A DNA stretch of 64,000 bases from an uncultured Luteimonas sp. (GCA_934541015.1 CAKTDC010000011.1:1-64000), one strand, 5' to 3'. Counted from the stretch's first letter, positions 18,134-28,264 are shown. Program-made: numbers and translations. The notes: generated by a model from the sequence alone, not told the origin.

Positions 18134-18397
18134 ATGAATGAAACCGAAAAGAAGCAGCGCACGGTCCAGGGGCGCGTGGTCAGCAACAAGATGGACAAGA
18201 CGGTGACGGTGCTCGTCGAGCGCCAGGTCAAGCACGCGCTGTACGGCAAGTACATCCGCCGCTCGACCAAGCTCCACGCCCACGACGCCGACAACGCCTG
18301 CAGCGAAGGCGACATCGTGCGCGTGGCCGAGATCGCGCCGATCTCCAAAACCAAGAACTGGCGGGTGGTGGAGATCGTCACCCGCGCGGCCGGATGA
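18134..18397 (+). CDS. rpsQ: 30S ribosomal protein S17
   Basis: 87-residue OB-fold protein that binds 16S rRNA early in assembly. Contains [20 protein letters not shown] and the typical ...[20 protein letters not shown]. Last gene of the S10 cluster proper, 16 bases before rplN. Confidence 0.97.
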   Translation: MNETEKKQRTVQGRVVSNKMDKTVTVLVERQVKHALYGKYIRRSTKLHAHDADNACSEGDIVRVAEIAPISKTKNWRVVEIVTRAAG

Positions 18398-18413
18398 CGC
18401 AGGAGACAATGTC

Positions 18414-18782
18414 ATGATCCAGATGCAGAGCCACCTCGACGTGGCCGACAACTCCGGCGCCAAGGAAGTGATGTGCATCAAGGTGCTCGGCGGCTCCAAG
18501 CGCCGCTACGCCGCGATCGGCGACATCATCAAGGTGTCGGTGAAGGACGCCATTCCGCGCGGCAAGGTCAAGAAGGGCGAGGTCTACAACGCCGTCGTGG
18601 TGCGGACCCGCAAGGGCGTGCGTCGCGCCGACGGATCGCTGATCCGCTTCGACGGCAACGCCGCGGTGCTGCTCAACGCCAAGCACGAGCCGATCGGCAC
18701 CCGCATCTTCGGGCCGGTCACGCGCGAGCTGCGCTCCGAGAAGTTCATGAAGATCGTCTCGCTCGCTCCCGAAGTGCTGTGA
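18414..18782 (+). CDS. rplN: 50S ribosomal protein L14
   Basis: 122-residue L14, a beta-barrel at the subunit interface that also binds the silencing factor RsfS. Starts [20 protein letters not shown] and keeps [20 protein letters not shown]. First gene of the spc-type cluster. No promoter is obvious in the 16-base gap, so it probably continues the S10 transcript. Confidence 0.98.
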   Translation: MIQMQSHLDVADNSGAKEVMCIKVLGGSKRRYAAIGDIIKVSVKDAIPRGKVKKGEVYNAVVVRTRKGVRRADGSLIRFDGNAAVLLNAKHEPIGTRIFGPVTRELRSEKFMKIVSLAPEVL

Positions 18783-18801
18783 GCTGGTAGAGGACAGGAC
18801 A

Positions 18802-19113
18802 ATGGCAAATCGAATCAAGAAAGGCGACCAGGTGGTCGTGATCGCGGGCAAGGACAAGGGCAAGACCGGTGACGTGGTGCGCGTGCTCGGCGACAAGGTC
18901 GTCGTGTCGAACATCAACATCGTCAAGCGCCACACCAAGCCCAACCCCCAGGTCGGACAGCCTGGCGGGGTGATCGAGCGCGAGTCGCCGATCCACGTGT
19001 CCAACGTGATGCTGTTCAACCCTGCCACCGGCAAGGGTGAACGCGTCGGTACCAAGGTGCTCGAGGATGGACGGCGGCTGCGCGTGTTCCGCTCGAGTGG
19101 CGAGGCGGTCTGA
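18802..19113 (+). CDS. rplX: 50S ribosomal protein L24
   Basis: 103-residue KOW-domain protein that starts large-subunit assembly. [20 protein letters not shown] and [13 protein letters not shown] are characteristic. Full length. Confidence 0.97.
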   Translation: MANRIKKGDQVVVIAGKDKGKTGDVVRVLGDKVVVSNINIVKRHTKPNPQVGQPGGVIERESPIHVSNVMLFNPATGKGERVGTKVLEDGRRLRVFRSSGEAV

Positions 19114-19141
19114 AGACCTGCCTGATTCCGAGGAATAGAAA

Positions 19142-19684
19142 ATGACGACCCGTCTGGAACAGTTCTACAAGGACGAAGTGGTGCCGAAGCTCATGCAGCA
19201 GTTCGGCTACACCAATCCGATGCAGGTGCCGAAGATCACCAAGATCACGCTCAACATGGGCGTGGGCGAGGCTGCGGCGAACAAGAAGGTGCTCGAGAAC
19301 GCCACCGCCGACATGGCCAGGATCAGCGGCCAGAAGCCGCAGATCACCAAGTCGCGCGTGTCGGTCGCCTCGTTCAAGATCCGCGACGGCTGGCCGATCG
19401 GCTGCAAGGTCACCCTGCGCCGGGCGAAGATGTACGAGTTCCTGGACCGCCTGATCAACGTCTCGCTGCCGCGCGTGCGCGACTTCCGCGGCGTGTCCGG
19501 CCGTTCCTTCGACGGCCGCGGCAACTACAACATGGGCGTGAAGGAACAGATCATCTTCCCGGAGATCGACTTCGACCAGGTCGACGCGATCCGCGGCATG
19601 GACATCGCCATCACCACCTCCGCCAACACCAACGCTGAAGCCAAGGCGCTGCTCGAGGCGTTCCGCTTTCCGTTCCGCAACTGA
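19142..19684 (+). CDS. rplE: 50S ribosomal protein L5
   Basis: 180-residue L5 that binds 5S rRNA and contacts P-site tRNA. Contains [20 protein letters not shown] and [21 protein letters not shown]. Full length. It is followed by an inverted-repeat element rather than directly by rpsN. Confidence 0.98.
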   Translation: MTTRLEQFYKDEVVPKLMQQFGYTNPMQVPKITKITLNMGVGEAAANKKVLENATADMARISGQKPQITKSRVSVASFKIRDGWPIGCKVTLRRAKMYEFLDRLINVSLPRVRDFRGVSGRSFDGRGNYNMGVKEQIIFPEIDFDQVDAIRGMDIAITTSANTNAEAKALLEAFRFPFRN

Positions 19685-19687
19685 GCC

Positions 19688-19776
19688 GGGATTCGGGATT
19701 CGGAATCCGGGATTCGAAAGAGCACAGCTCGCGAAGTCCTGCTTTCACGAATCTCCAGTCCCCAATCCCGAATCCC
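19688..19776. repeat. GGGATTCGGGATT-type inverted-repeat element, copy 1
   Basis: The left arm GGGATTCGGGATT (19688-19700) matches the right arm AATCCCGAATCCC (19764-19776) perfectly in inverted orientation, with weaker pairing further inside. It fills almost the whole rplE-rpsN gap. A second copy with a far more perfect stem lies at 41245-41317, and both carry CCTGCTTTCA. It is probably a mobile-type REP family of this lineage. Confidence 0.8.
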
Positions 19777-19789
19777 TGAGGTAAAGACA

Positions 19790-20095
19790 ATGGCAAAGAC
19801 CTCCATGGTCAACCGCGAGATCAAGCGGGCCAAACTCGCCAAGCAGCACGCTGCGAAGCGCGCGGCGCTGAAGAAGATCATCAGCAGCCAGGATGCCAGC
19901 TACGAGGAGAAGATCGAGGCGGTGACCAGGCTGCAGAAGCTGCCGCGCGACTCCTCGCCGGCCCGCCAGGTCAGCCGCTGCGCGCTGACCGGCCGTCCGC
20001 GCGGCGTCTACGCCAAGTTCGGCCTGGGTCGCAACAAGCTGCGCGAAGCCACCATGCGGGGCGATGTCCCCGGCCTGCGCAAGGCCAGCTGGTGA
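19790..20095 (+). CDS. rpsN: 30S ribosomal protein S14 (zinc-free type)
   Basis: 101-residue S14 of the long form lacking the CxxC zinc motifs; only one Cys ([20 protein letters not shown]) is present. Starts [20 protein letters not shown]. It sits in the head of the 30S subunit near the A site. It is preceded by the repeat element and followed by a hairpin and a new promoter candidate, so it may end a transcript. Confidence 0.97.
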   Translation: MAKTSMVNREIKRAKLAKQHAAKRAALKKIISSQDASYEEKIEAVTRLQKLPRDSSPARQVSRCALTGRPRGVYAKFGLGRNKLREATMRGDVPGLRKASW

Positions 20096-20137
20096 CGACG
20101 CGGGTGCCGGGCCTCCGGGTCCGGCGCCGCTCCGGCG

Positions 20138-20162
20138 CGAACCCGGCGACAGGCCGGGTTTG
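20138..20162 (+). terminator. Terminator-like hairpin after rpsN
   Basis: A perfect stem AACCCGGC (20140-20147) with GCCGGGTT (20153-20160) and loop GACAG, extendable by two pairs to 20138-20162. Only a short T-containing tail (TTTGTG) follows, so it may slow or partly end transcription. It overlaps the promoter candidate at 20146-20173. Confidence 0.5.
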
Positions 20163-20173
20163 TGCCGTATAAT
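20146..20173 (+). promoter_or_regulatory. Candidate internal promoter upstream of rpsH
   Basis: GCGACA (20146-20151, four of six matches to the -35 consensus), a 16-base spacer, and a perfect TATAAT (20168-20173). Transcription would start about 20180 with a leader of about 100 nucleotides. The -35 box lies in the loop and 3' arm of the preceding hairpin, so a termination and a restart signal are superimposed. Confidence 0.6.
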
Positions 20174-20278
20174 ATCCGGCTCCCCGGGCCTGGTCCGGGC
20201 GCCAGAAGGCCCTGGCCTCTCCAGGACAACCAGAGATTTTCGCGAAAGCGGATATCGGTGCACTCATAAGGAAGCATC

Positions 20279-20674
20279 ATGAGCATGACTGATCCCATCG
20301 CCGACATGCTGGTCCGCATCAGGAATGCGGCCGCGGTCGGCAAGCCGACGGTGAAGATGCCGTCCTCCCGGACCAAGGTCGCCATTGCCAACGTCCTCAA
20401 GGACGAGGGCTACATCGGCGACCTGCGCGTGAGCGAGAACGGCGCCAAGGCCGAGCTCGAGATCGTGCTGAAGTACTACGAAGGCCGTCCGGTGATCGAG
20501 CGCCTGCAGCGCGTGTCGCGCTCCGGCCTGCGCCAGTACCGCGGCAAGGACGCGCTTCCCAGGGTCCTCAACGGCCTGGGCGTCGCCATCATTTCCACCT
20601 CCAAGGGCATCATGACCGATGCGCAGGCGCGCCAGCAGGGCGTCGGCGGCGAAGTCCTGTGCTTCGTGGCGTAA
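20279..20674 (+). CDS. rpsH: 30S ribosomal protein S8
   Basis: 131-residue S8, a primary 16S rRNA binder and in E. coli the spc-operon repressor. Starts [20 protein letters not shown] with an AAGGAAG ribosome binding site. The C-terminal [20 protein letters not shown] is typical. It follows an unusually long 183-base gap containing a hairpin and a TATAAT promoter. Confidence 0.98.
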   Translation: MSMTDPIADMLVRIRNAAAVGKPTVKMPSSRTKVAIANVLKDEGYIGDLRVSENGAKAELEIVLKYYEGRPVIERLQRVSRSGLRQYRGKDALPRVLNGLGVAIISTSKGIMTDAQARQQGVGGEVLCFVA

Positions 20675-20686
20675 GGAGTAGCAGTC

Positions 20687-21214
20687 ATGTCCCGTGTAGC
20701 CAAGAAGCCGATTCCGCTGCCCAAGGGCGTCGAGCTCGACATCCAGGCGGAGAACGTGAGCGTCAAGGGCCCCAAGGGCGCGCTGTCGATCGCCAAGCCC
20801 GCCGACATCGACATCCGGATCGAGGACGGCAACGCACTGCTCGCCGCCAATGACCCGTCGCGGATCGCCCTGACTGGCACCCTGCGTTCGATCGTGGCCA
20901 ACATGGTGCACGGCGTCTCCCAGGGCTTCGAGCGCAAGCTCGAGCTGGTGGGCGTCGGTTACCGCGCCTCGGCCCAGGGCAGCGACCTGAACCTCAATCT
21001 CGGGTTCTCGCACCCGCTGGTGTTCAAGGCCCCGGAAGGCATCACCATCACCACCCCGACCCAGACCGAAATCGTCGTCGCCGGTGCCGACAAGCAGCTC
21101 GTCGGCGAGGTCGCGGCCAAAATCCGCGGATTCCGCCCGCCGGAGCCCTACAAGGGCAAGGGCGTGAAGTATTCCGACGAAACCGTCATCCGCAAGGAAG
21201 CCAAGAAGGCCTGA
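20687..21214 (+). CDS. rplF: 50S ribosomal protein L6
   Basis: 175-residue L6 near the factor-binding site of the large subunit, with two homologous RNA-binding domains. Starts [20 protein letters not shown] and ends with [16 protein letters not shown]. Full length. Confidence 0.98.
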   Translation: MSRVAKKPIPLPKGVELDIQAENVSVKGPKGALSIAKPADIDIRIEDGNALLAANDPSRIALTGTLRSIVANMVHGVSQGFERKLELVGVGYRASAQGSDLNLNLGFSHPLVFKAPEGITITTPTQTEIVVAGADKQLVGEVAAKIRGFRPPEPYKGKGVKYSDETVIRKEAKKA

Positions 21215-21243
21215 GGCCGATCCGTTTCCCAAGAGAGAACACC

Positions 21244-21597
21244 ATGGACAAGAATATCGCCCGCCTTCGCCGCGCCAGGTCGACCCGCGCGCACATCCGC
21301 GAACTCGGCGTGCCGCGCCTGTCGGTGCTGCGCACCGGCCAGCACGTGTACGCGCAGGTGTTCACCGCCGATGGCTCGAAGGTTCTGGCCGCGGCCAACA
21401 CCACCCAGGCCGACGTGCGCGACGGCCTGAAGAACGGCAAGAACACCGAGGCCGCCGCCAAGGTCGGTCGCGCCATCGCCGAGAAGGCCAGGGCCGCCGG
21501 CATCGAGAAGGTTGCGTTCGACCGTTCGGGATACCGCTACCACGGCCGCGTCAAGGCGCTGGCCGACGCCGCCCGCGAGGCTGGCCTGCAGTTCTGA
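21244..21597 (+). CDS. rplR: 50S ribosomal protein L18
   Basis: 117-residue L18, which binds 5S rRNA with L5. Contains [20 protein letters not shown] and the C-terminal [20 protein letters not shown]. It is followed by a 285-base gap with a dispersed repeat, where most relatives have only a few bases before rpsE. Confidence 0.97.
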   Translation: MDKNIARLRRARSTRAHIRELGVPRLSVLRTGQHVYAQVFTADGSKVLAAANTTQADVRDGLKNGKNTEAAAKVGRAIAEKARAAGIEKVAFDRSGYRYHGRVKALADAAREAGLQF

Positions 21598-21605
21598 TGC
21601 GTCGG

Positions 21606-21739
21606 CGAAGGCGCGCCTTCGCCACCTGAAAGCCAGGGTCATGGTTGCCATCCATGGCGAAGCGCTGTCGAACCAGGACAGTCCGGCCCGCCCACCCATG
21701 GCCGGGCGTTCGCCAAGGCGGCGCGGGCAGTGCCGCGCC
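21606..21739 (-). repeat. Dispersed GC-rich repeat, copy A (between rplR and rpsE)
   Basis: Read on the minus strand, this segment aligns with 24563-24680 on the plus strand. Shared blocks in the same order are GCGCGGCACTGCC, ACGCCCGGCCATGG, CGGGCCGGAC and a later GCCATGGA-GGCA block. The two copies therefore lie inverted about 3 kb apart in the same ribosomal cluster. No gene is present in the gap (21598-21882). Confidence 0.7.
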
Positions 21740-21882
21740 AGGCGCGCCTTGACTCACCCTGCCGGTGCAGGCTGCACCGGACGCGCCGCGACTTGTGTTC
21801 GCGAACGCGGTCCACCGCTCCAGTCCACAACCACAAGCGGCCCGCAGCCGTACATTCCTTCAAACCTGAAAGAGACATCGCA

Positions 21883-22422
21883 ATGGCAGAACAACGTGAA
21901 CCGCGCGGACGCGACCGCAACCGCGAGCGCGAGGAAATCGACGACGGCATGATCGAGAAGCTGATCGCGGTCAACCGCGTCAGCAAGACCGTCAAGGGCG
22001 GTCGCCAGTTCACCTTCACCGCGCTGACGGTGGTGGGTGACGGCGCCGGCAAGGTCGGCTTCGGCTACGGCAAGGCGCGCGAAGTGCCGGTCGCCATCCA
22101 GAAGTCGATGGAGTACGCGCGCAAGAACATGAGCGCCGTCGACCTCAATGGCGGCACCCTGTACCACGCGGTCAAGTCCGGCCACGGCGCCGCCCGCGTG
22201 TACATGCAGCCGGCCTCCGAGGGTACCGGGGTGATCGCCGGCGGCGCCATGCGCGCCGTGCTCGAGGCGGTGGGCGTGAAGGACGTGCTGGCCAAGGCCA
22301 CCGGCTCGCGCAATCCCATCAATCTCGTGCGCGCCACGGTCAAGGGGCTGGAGTCGATGCAGTCGCCGGGCCGGATCGCGGCCAAGCGCGGCAAGAAGGT
22401 GGAGGATATCCTCAATGGCTAA
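21883..22422 (+). CDS. rpsE: 30S ribosomal protein S5
   Basis: 179-residue S5, important for decoding accuracy and the mRNA entry channel. The start at 21883 ([20 protein letters not shown]) has AAAGAGA upstream; a longer open frame begins at 21730 in the repeat-bearing gap but is not expected to be translated. Contains [19 protein letters not shown]. Overlaps rpmD by eight bases. Confidence 0.97.
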   Translation: MAEQREPRGRDRNREREEIDDGMIEKLIAVNRVSKTVKGGRQFTFTALTVVGDGAGKVGFGYGKAREVPVAIQKSMEYARKNMSAVDLNGGTLYHAVKSGHGAARVYMQPASEGTGVIAGGAMRAVLEAVGVKDVLAKATGSRNPINLVRATVKGLESMQSPGRIAAKRGKKVEDILNG

Positions 22423-22612
22423 GAACGAAGCCACCGGCGGCACCGTCAAGGTGCGCCTGGTCAGGGGCCTGCGCGGCTCGCAGGCGAAGCACCGCCTGTC
22501 GGTGCGTGCGCTCGGCCTGAACAAGCTCAACGACGTCCGCGAACTGAAGGACAGCCCTCAGGTCCGTGGCCTGATCAACAAGGTCCACTACCTGGTCCGG
22601 GTGGAGGAGTAA
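22415..22612 (+). CDS. rpmD: 50S ribosomal protein L30
   Basis: 65-residue L30 ([20 protein letters not shown], then [20 protein letters not shown]). Full length. Its first eight bases lie within the end of rpsE, implying translational coupling, and four bases separate it from rplO. Confidence 0.97.
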   Translation: MAKNEATGGTVKVRLVRGLRGSQAKHRLSVRALGLNKLNDVRELKDSPQVRGLINKVHYLVRVEE

Positions 22613-22616
22613 TCAC

Positions 22617-23051
22617 ATGAAGCTCAATACGCTCAAGCCCGCCGAGGGCGCCCGCACCGAGCGCACCCGCGTCGGTCGCGGCATCGGCTCCGGCCTCGGC
22701 AAGACCGCCGGCCGCGGCCACAAGGGTTCGTTCGCCCGCTCCGGCAAGGGCAAGATCAAGGCCGGGTTCGAAGGCGGGCAGATGCCCATGCACATGCGCC
22801 TGCCGAAGATCGGCTTCCGCTCGCGCACCGCCGGCGACACCGCCGAGGTGTTCCTGTACCAGCTCGACCGTCTCGAGGGCGACATCGATTTCGCCGCCCT
22901 GCGCGCCGCCAGGCTGGTGCCGGGCACCGCCAAGCAGGCCAAGGTGGTGAAGAAGGGCGAGATCTCGAAGAAGCTCGTGCTCAAGGGGCTGCTGGCCACG
23001 GCAGGCGCCCGCGCCGCGATCGAAGCTGCCGGCGGCAGCATCGAGGACTGA
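22617..23051 (+). CDS. rplO: 50S ribosomal protein L15
   Basis: 144-residue L15, a late-assembly protein. Starts [20 protein letters not shown] with the Gly-rich [18 protein letters not shown] tail that threads through 23S rRNA. Followed by a 162-base gap before secY in which I see no gene. Confidence 0.98.
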   Translation: MKLNTLKPAEGARTERTRVGRGIGSGLGKTAGRGHKGSFARSGKGKIKAGFEGGQMPMHMRLPKIGFRSRTAGDTAEVFLYQLDRLEGDIDFAALRAARLVPGTAKQAKVVKKGEISKKLVLKGLLATAGARAAIEAAGGSIED

Positions 23052-23213
23052 GCGGCGTCCGCCGTCGCCGCATGCTGCGGCGGCGGTCGCCCCTGGCAGG
23101 TCAGCGGGCCATCCCCGGGGAACCGGCAGGCAGGCGTCCGGTCAAAGGACGCGATAGCGGATTCATGAAGAGATCATCACCCTTGCGGATCGATCGTCAC
23201 AACGGAGCAGTCA

Positions 23214-24563
23214 ATGTCACGCAGCGGTAGCGCAATGGGCGGCATCGGCGCGGGCCTGGGCAAGTTCACCGAACTGCGCCAGCGCCTGCTGTTCGTGGTC
23301 GGCGCGCTGATCGTCTACCGGATCGGCTGCTTCATCCCGGTGCCGGGCGTGAACCCCGAGGCGATGCTGCAGCTGATGGAGCAGCAGCAGGGCACCATCG
23401 TGGACATGTTCAACATGTTCTCCGGTGGCGCGCTGGAGCGGTTCAGCCTGTTCGCGCTGAACGTGATCCCCTACATCTCGGCCTCGATCGTCATGCAGCT
23501 GATGGTGCAGATCGTGCCCAGCCTCAAGGCGATCCAGAAGGAGGGCGAATCCGGCCGCCGGCGCATCACCCAGTGGTCCCGGATCGGTTCGATCCCGCTG
23601 GCGATCTTCCAGTCCGCGGGCATCGCCGTGGCGCTGCAGAGCCAGGGTGCCGGCAGCGGCATCCCGGTGGTCTACGCCCCGGGCATCGGCTTCGTGCTCA
23701 CGGCCATCGTCGCCCTGACCGCCGGCACCATGTTCCTGGTCTGGCTGGGCGAGCAGGTGACCGAGCGCGGCATCGGCAACGGCGTGTCGCTGATCATCTT
23801 CGCCGGTATCGTCGCCGGGCTGCCGAGCGCGATCATCAGCACGGTCGAGTCCGCCCGCAACGGCGACCTGAGCCCGATCGCGCTGATCCTGATCGCGCTG
23901 ATCGTGGTCGCCTTCACCTTCTTCGTGGTGTTCGTCGAGCGCGGGCAGCGCCGGATCACGGTGAACTACGCGCGCCGCCAGGGCGGCCGCAACGCGTACA
24001 TGAACCAGACCTCGTTCCTGCCGCTGAAGCTGAACATGGCCAGCGTGATCCCGGCGATCTTCGCGTCGTCGATCATCATGTTCCCGGCCACCGTGACCAC
24101 CTGGTTCGGCCAGGCGGGGGCGGCCAGCTGGCTGCAGCGCGCCGCGCAGGCGCTGTCGCCGGGCGAGCCGCTCTACATCCTGCTCTACGCCGGCCTGATC
24201 GCGGGGTTCACCTTCTTCTACACCGCGCTGGTCTTCAACTCGCAGGAGACGGCCGACAACCTCAAGAAGTCGGGCGCCCTGATCCCGGGCATCCGTCCGG
24301 GCAAGGCCACGGCCGAGTACATCGACGGCGTGCTGACGCGGCTGACCGCCGCCGGCGCGACCTACCTGGTGCTGGTCTGCCTGCTGCCCGAGTTCATGCG
24401 TGCCGAGCTCAACACCTCGTTCTATTTCGGCGGCACCTCGCTGCTGATCGTGGTGGTGGTGGTGATGGACTTCATCGCCCAGATCCAGGCGCACCTGATG
24501 TCGCACCAGTACGAGAGCCTGCTGAAGAAGGCCAATCTCAAGGGCGGAGCGAGGACTCGCTAG
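23214..24563 (+). CDS. secY: Protein translocase subunit SecY
   Basis: 449-residue channel subunit of the Sec translocon with ten transmembrane helices. Visible landmarks are the first helix ([20 protein letters not shown]), the plug region after it, [20 protein letters not shown], and cytoplasmic loops with [19 protein letters not shown] and [20 protein letters not shown]. The ATG at 23214 has a CGGAG ribosome binding site. The TAG stop touches a dispersed repeat. No rpmJ (L36) gene follows, unlike E. coli. Confidence 0.98.
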   Translation: MSRSGSAMGGIGAGLGKFTELRQRLLFVVGALIVYRIGCFIPVPGVNPEAMLQLMEQQQGTIVDMFNMFSGGALERFSLFALNVIPYISASIVMQLMVQIVPSLKAIQKEGESGRRRITQWSRIGSIPLAIFQSAGIAVALQSQGAGSGIPVVYAPGIGFVLTAIVALTAGTMFLVWLGEQVTERGIGNGVSLIIFAGIVAGLPSAIISTVESARNGDLSPIALILIALIVVAFTFFVVFVERGQRRITVNYARRQGGRNAYMNQTSFLPLKLNMASVIPAIFASSIIMFPATVTTWFGQAGAASWLQRAAQALSPGEPLYILLYAGLIAGFTFFYTALVFNSQETADNLKKSGALIPGIRPGKATAEYIDGVLTRLTAAGATYLVLVCLLPEFMRAELNTSFYFGGTSLLIVVVVVMDFIAQIQAHLMSHQYESLLKKANLKGGARTR

Positions 24564-24680
24564 CGCGGCACTGCCGCGCAGCCCCGGTGGACGCCCGGCC
24601 ATGGATGGCCGGGCCGGACAACCCGAAGCCACCATGGCACCGCCATGGACGGCATCGATGTCCAGGGTCGAAGCGGCGCT
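24563..24680 (+). repeat. Dispersed GC-rich repeat, copy B (after secY)
   Basis: Starts at the last base of the secY stop codon. Contains GCGCGGCACTGCC and ACGCCCGGCCATGGATGG, shared with the inverted copy at 21606-21739. The remaining gap to rpsM (to 25011) is GC-rich and holds a hairpin (GACCCCCGCGGCAGTCCCGC region near 24760) but no convincing gene. Confidence 0.7.
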
Positions 24681-24923
24681 TGCGCGTCGCCAGGCCGAAG
24701 CCGGGAAGGCAGGAATTCACGCCGGCGCGGAGCCTGCCTCCCCCGGCACGATGGGCGACCCCCGCGGCAGTCCCGCGCGGGGGTGGATCCGGGCCGTTTC
24801 GCGCACCAGAGTAGTGCGCGGGGCCAGGCGGGGCACCCCCCCCTCCCGGCCAGCCGGGATCCGTCGCCGGAGCATGGGCACACTCCCCATGCCGGGTCGT
24901 CTGGCGCCTCCGCGCCGGCCGGC

Positions 24924-24953
24924 TTCCAATGCAGCCCGGGACTTTGGTACAAT
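24924..24953 (+). promoter_or_regulatory. Candidate alpha-operon promoter upstream of rpsM
   Basis: An extended -10 motif, TGG followed by TACAAT (24945-24953), with a poor -35 (TTCCAA, 24924-24929; spacer 18 bases). The predicted start near 24960 gives a leader of about 50 nucleotides. With the 448-base gap after secY, this suggests the alpha cluster is transcribed from its own start site. Confidence 0.5.
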
Positions 24954-25011
24954 TTCGTGTTCACTCCGCCGGAATTCCCGTTCCGGCCGCCAACCAGTTG
25001 GAGATCCGCGC

Positions 25012-25368
25012 ATGGCGCGTATTGCAGGTGTCAATCTGCCTGCCCAGAAGCATGTCTGGGTCGGGCTTCAAAGCATCTACGGCATTGGCCGTACCCGTTC
25101 GAAGCAGGTCTGCGACGCGGCCGGCGTCAGCCAGTCGACCAAGATCCGCGACCTGTCCGAGCCGGAAGTCGAGCGCCTGCGCGCCGAAGTCGGCAAGTAC
25201 GTGACCGAGGGCGACCTGCGTCGCGAGATCGGCATCGCGATCAAGCGCCTGATGGACCTGGGCTGCTACCGCGGCCTGCGCCACCGTCGCGGCCTGCCCC
25301 TGCGCGGTCAGCGCACCCGGACCAATGCCCGCACCCGCAAGGGTCCGCGCAAGGCCATCAGGAAGTAA
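25012..25368 (+). CDS. rpsM: 30S ribosomal protein S13
   Basis: 118-residue S13, which forms intersubunit bridges and contacts P-site tRNA. Starts [20 protein letters not shown] and ends [20 protein letters not shown]. The ATG at 25012 has TTGGAG upstream; a longer frame from 24601 crosses the repeat-bearing gap and is rejected. First gene of the alpha cluster. Confidence 0.98.
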   Translation: MARIAGVNLPAQKHVWVGLQSIYGIGRTRSKQVCDAAGVSQSTKIRDLSEPEVERLRAEVGKYVTEGDLRREIGIAIKRLMDLGCYRGLRHRRGLPLRGQRTRTNARTRKGPRKAIRK

Positions 25369-25383
25369 TCGAGGACCCACACC

Positions 25384-25776
25384 ATGGCCAAGCCGGCAGC
25401 CGCCAAGCAGAAGAAGAAGATCAAGCGCGTCGTCACCGACGGCATCGCGCACGTCCACGCTTCCTTCAACAACACCATCGTCACCATCACCGACCGCCAG
25501 GGCAACGCCCTGTCGTGGGCCACTTCCGGTGGTTCGGGCTTCCGCGGTTCGCGCAAGTCCACCCCGTTCGCGGCGCAGGTCGCGGCCGAGAAGGCCGGCA
25601 AGGCCGCGCTCGACTACGGCGTGAAGTCGCTGGAAGTGCGAATCAAGGGCCCGGGTCCGGGTCGCGAGTCCGCCGTGCGTTCGCTGAACAACGTCGGGTA
25701 CAAGATCACCAACATCATCGACGTGACGCCGATCCCGCACAACGGGTGCCGTCCGCCGAAGAAGCGTCGCGTCTAA
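25384..25776 (+). CDS. rpsK: 30S ribosomal protein S11
   Basis: 130-residue S11 of the platform. Contains [20 protein letters not shown] and the conserved C-terminal [14 protein letters not shown]. Starts 15 bases after rpsM. Confidence 0.98.
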   Translation: MAKPAAAKQKKKIKRVVTDGIAHVHASFNNTIVTITDRQGNALSWATSGGSGFRGSRKSTPFAAQVAAEKAGKAALDYGVKSLEVRIKGPGPGRESAVRSLNNVGYKITNIIDVTPIPHNGCRPPKKRRV

Positions 25777-25790
25777 GGGGGCGATAAGAA

Positions 25791-26426
25791 ATGGCTCGTT
25801 ATATCGGTCCCACCTGCAAGCTCGCGCGCCGCGAAGGCGCCGACCTCTCGCTCAAGTCCCCGAACCGCGCGCTCGACTCCAAGTGCAAGCTGGAGCAGAA
25901 GCCCGGCCAGCACGGCGCCGGCACCGGTGCGCGTCGCAGCAAGCTGTCCGACTACGCCCTGCAGCTTCGCGAGAAGCAGAAGGTCAAGCGCATCTACGGC
26001 CTGCTCGAGCGCCAGTTCCGCAACTACTACAAGAAGGCCTCGACCCGGAAGGGCAACACCGGCGAGAACCTGCTGCAGCTGCTGGAAACCCGCCTGGACA
26101 ACGTGGTCTACCGGATGGGTTTCGCGGTCACCCGGCCGTCGGCGCGCCAGCTGGTGTCGCACCGCGGCGTCACCGTCAACGGCAAGCCCGTCAACCTGCC
26201 TTCCTACCAGGTCAAGGCCGGCGACGCGATCGCGCTGTCGGAGAAGGCGCAGAAGCAGCTGCGCGTGCAGGAGGCGCTCAACATCGCCTCGACCATGGAC
26301 CTGACCCCGTCGTGGATCGAGGTCGACCAGAAGAAGTTCAGCGGCGTGTTCAAGGCGGTCCCGGACCGCGGCGACCTGCCGGCCGACATCAACGAGGCGC
26401 TGATCGTCGAGCTGTACTCGAAGTAA
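25791..26426 (+). CDS. rpsD: 30S ribosomal protein S4 (zinc-free type)
   Basis: 211-residue S4, a primary 16S rRNA binder and in E. coli the alpha-operon repressor. It lacks the zinc-binding Cys cluster of some homologues. The S4 RNA-binding domain includes [20 protein letters not shown] and [20 protein letters not shown]. Full length. A 158-base gap precedes rpoA. Confidence 0.98.
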   Translation: MARYIGPTCKLARREGADLSLKSPNRALDSKCKLEQKPGQHGAGTGARRSKLSDYALQLREKQKVKRIYGLLERQFRNYYKKASTRKGNTGENLLQLLETRLDNVVYRMGFAVTRPSARQLVSHRGVTVNGKPVNLPSYQVKAGDAIALSEKAQKQLRVQEALNIASTMDLTPSWIEVDQKKFSGVFKAVPDRGDLPADINEALIVELYSK

Positions 26427-26584
26427 CCGTTCGCGATCGCCTCCCGGCTGCAGCGACCCGGGACACCCCCACCACCCGGCCCGAGTCCGCCAGGACCAGG
26501 GCCACCCCTTGGCAGCAAGGGGCTCCAAGCGACCAGAGCCCCCGCGTCGACGGACGCGGCGGACCAGCAGGAGAACCTACGTAC

Positions 26585-27583
26585 ATGACAGTTTCCGCCA
26601 ACCAAGTCCTGCGTCCCCGCGGCCCCCAGATCGAGCGCATCACCGGCAACCGCGCCCGGGTCGTGATCGAGCCGCTGGAGCGCGGCTATGGCCACACCCT
26701 CGGCAACGCGCTGCGCCGCGTGCTGCTGTCCTCGATCCCCGGCTACGCGATCACCGAGGTCGAGATCGATGGCGTGCTGCACGAATACAGCACCATCGAG
26801 GGCCTGCAGGAGGACGTGCTCGAAGTCCTGCTCAACCTCAAGGACGTCGCCATCCGCATGGGCACCGGCGACAGCTCCATGCTGAGCCTGGACAAGCAGG
26901 GCCCGGGCGTGGTCACCGCTGCCGACATCAAGACCGACCACAACGTCGAGATCCTCAATCCCGACCACGTGATCTGCCACCTGACCAAGGAAGCCTCGAT
27001 CAACATGCGGCTCCGGATCGAGCGCGGCTTCGGCTACCAGCCCGCCGCCGCCCGTCGCCGCCCGGACGAGGAGACCCACGCCATCGGCCGGCTGATGCTG
27101 GACGCATCGTTCTCGCCGGTGCGCCGCGTCGCCTATGAAGTCGAGGCCGCGCGCGTCGAACAGCGCACCGACCTGGACAAGCTGGTGCTGGACATCGAGA
27201 CCAACGGCACCATCGACGCCGAGGAGGCCGTGCGCACCGCCGCCGACATCCTTACCGAGCAGCTGAGCGTGTTCGGCGATTTCACCCACCGCGACCGCGG
27301 TGGCGCCAAGCCGGCGACCCCGGGCGTCGATCCGGTGCTGCTGCGCCCGATCGACGACCTCGAGCTGACCGTACGTTCGGCCAACTGCCTCAAGGCCGAG
27401 AGCATCTACTACATCGGCGACCTGATCCAGAAGACCGAAGTGGAGCTGCTCAAGACCCCGAACCTGGGCAAGAAGTCGCTCACCGAGATCAAGGAAGTCC
27501 TCGCCCAGCGCGGACTGTCGCTCGGCATGAAGCTGGAGAACTGGCCGCCGGCCGGCGTCGCCAGCCACGGCATGCTGGGGTAA
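26585..27583 (+). CDS. rpoA: DNA-directed RNA polymerase alpha subunit
   Basis: 332-residue alpha subunit. The N-terminal dimerisation domain (about 1-235) has [20 protein letters not shown]; the linker is followed by the C-terminal domain (about 250-320), which contacts UP elements and activators, with [19 protein letters not shown] and [14 protein letters not shown]. The ATG at 26585 ([20 protein letters not shown]) is chosen from homology; the frame extends much further upstream inside rpsD. Confidence 0.98.
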   Translation: MTVSANQVLRPRGPQIERITGNRARVVIEPLERGYGHTLGNALRRVLLSSIPGYAITEVEIDGVLHEYSTIEGLQEDVLEVLLNLKDVAIRMGTGDSSMLSLDKQGPGVVTAADIKTDHNVEILNPDHVICHLTKEASINMRLRIERGFGYQPAAARRRPDEETHAIGRLMLDASFSPVRRVAYEVEAARVEQRTDLDKLVLDIETNGTIDAEEAVRTAADILTEQLSVFGDFTHRDRGGAKPATPGVDPVLLRPIDDLELTVRSANCLKAESIYYIGDLIQKTEVELLKTPNLGKKSLTEIKEVLAQRGLSLGMKLENWPPAGVASHGMLG

Positions 27584-27847
27584 GACAGCGCGTTTGCGGG
27601 CCACTGGCTCGCGCGCTGCCGAACGCCCGGCGTGCTGCGCCGGGCCGGGGATGCAGACGCGGCGCAAGCCGCGGCTCCCCCGGTAACTGGAAGTTGCAGC
27701 AGGCAGTAGACCCGCCGACGGACCCGAGTCCGCGGCACGTCCGGCAAGGGATGCCGGCCAGGACCAGCGCAGTCCGCTTTGACACCGCCAGGATGGCGAC
27801 AACGACACCCACGGTTTCACTCTTCCACAGACCAAGGATCCACCGCC

Positions 27848-28222
27848 ATGCGCCACCAGAAAGCAGGCCGCAAGTTCAGCCGCACCAGCGCCCATCGCCA
27901 GGCGATGTTCAGCAACATGGCCGCGTCGCTGATCAAGCACGAACTGATCAAGACCACCCTGCCCAAGGCCAGGGAACTGCGCCGCGTCGCCGAGCCGCTG
28001 ATCACGCTGGCCAAGGTCGACAGCGTCGCCAACCGCCGCCTCGCCTTCTCGCGCCTGCGCGACAAGGAAGCGGTGGGCAACCTGTTCACCACCCTGGGCC
28101 CGCGCTACCAGTCGCGCCCGGGCGGCTACCTGCGCATCCTCAAGTGCGGCTTCCGCGCCGGCGACAATGCGCCGATGGCCTACGTCGAACTGGTCGACCG
28201 CCCGCAGCCGTCGGCCGACTGA
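27848..28222 (+). CDS. rplQ: 50S ribosomal protein L17
   Basis: 124-residue L17. Starts [20 protein letters not shown] and contains the conserved [20 protein letters not shown]. The 264-base gap from rpoA holds a TTGACA at 27779-27784 without a suitable -10 and shows no gene. Last gene of the alpha cluster, followed by a strong terminator. Confidence 0.97.
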   Translation: MRHQKAGRKFSRTSAHRQAMFSNMAASLIKHELIKTTLPKARELRRVAEPLITLAKVDSVANRRLAFSRLRDKEAVGNLFTTLGPRYQSRPGGYLRILKCGFRAGDNAPMAYVELVDRPQPSAD

Positions 28223-28264
28223 GACCGGTGGGGCGGACGCCGCCCGGCAAACGATTGCAGCAGG

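Noticed and set aside
24601..25011. Protein-coding extension of rpsM into the secY-rpsM gap
   Set aside because: S13 homology begins exactly at 25012, and the gap holds a dispersed repeat and a promoter candidate.
27779..27807. Promoter for rplQ based on TTGACA at 27779
   Set aside because: No -10-like sequence occurs at 16-18 bases; the hexamer alone is not enough.
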